This document shows, piece by piece, positions 13,054 to 13,067 of a DNA stretch of 13,067 bases (its first letter is position 1; each line of letters starts with the position of its first letter). The notes beneath the pieces are model-generated. The model was not told the DNA's origin and did not search any database. It worked only from the letters and a program-made list of their open reading frames with translations. The position numbers and the translations under genes are program-made. Source of the DNA: UBA10110 sp964354145 (GTDB taxonomy: Bacteria > Patescibacteriota > Kazan-3B-28 > UBA10110); assembly GCA_964354145.1 (NCBI GenBank), contig CAYGXX010000019.1, positions 1-13,067 on the forward strand. Reading direction: 5' to 3'.

Positions 13054-13067
13054 GATATGAGTAGCGA

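Noticed and set aside
12899..13067. Open minus-strand frames of about 55-70 codons at the right end, as a possible C-terminus of an upstream gene
   Set aside because: They run through a palindromic repeat and the hairpin with T-runs, more than one frame is open, and none shows a recognisable protein pattern.

Overview
The window looks like a piece of a Patescibacteria (Candidate Phyla Radiation) chromosome. This is inferred from a compact one-strand gene layout, few recognisable Shine-Dalgarno (SD) sequences, a MurF-type ligase without its N-terminal substrate domain, a single-chain (alpha2-type) glycyl-tRNA synthetase, and a division/wall cluster running mraZ-rsmH-ftsL-ftsI-murF-mraY without murE. 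No rRNA, tRNA, CRISPR array or transposase gene was seen. UGA is read as stop: prfB (RF2) is present and carries its UGA-dependent frameshift.

All twelve protein genes lie on the minus strand, so transcription runs from high to low coordinates. From the right end: an intergenic stretch (about 12705-13067) with a possible two-way terminator, a palindromic repeat, a candidate prfB promoter and an inverted-repeat element; prfB with a programmed +1 frameshift; a gap with two opposed small palindromes; ftsE-ftsX; a second copy of the inverted-repeat element; a secreted coiled-coil M23 endopeptidase; an S41 C-terminal processing protease; rplI; a 122-bp palindromic repeat; and glyS, closed by an intrinsic terminator.

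A new transcription unit then starts at a good sigma70-type promoter (5341-5368) followed by phased GTGG repeats that match MraZ operator boxes. It carries mraZ, a 127-bp structured element, rsmH, an FtsL-like gene, a small terminator plus an extended -10 that would give a leaderless ftsI mRNA, then ftsI, murF and the first 85 codons of mraY, the last three overlapping end to end.

Functionally the window joins two halves of envelope growth and division. FtsEX with its neighbouring M23 hydrolase should open peptidoglycan at the septum, with an S41 protease downstream in the same run of genes. The mraZ cluster makes lipid-linked precursor (MurF, MraY) and cross-links it at the septum (FtsI, FtsL). 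prfB, rplI, glyS and rsmH serve translation.

The most unusual signals are non-coding. Two related inverted-repeat elements (9719-9844 and 12703-12818) each place the start codon of the next gene inside their closing stem. A different 127-bp element with a long closing stem, two inner hairpins and a perfect SD-like core fills most of the mraZ-rsmH gap.
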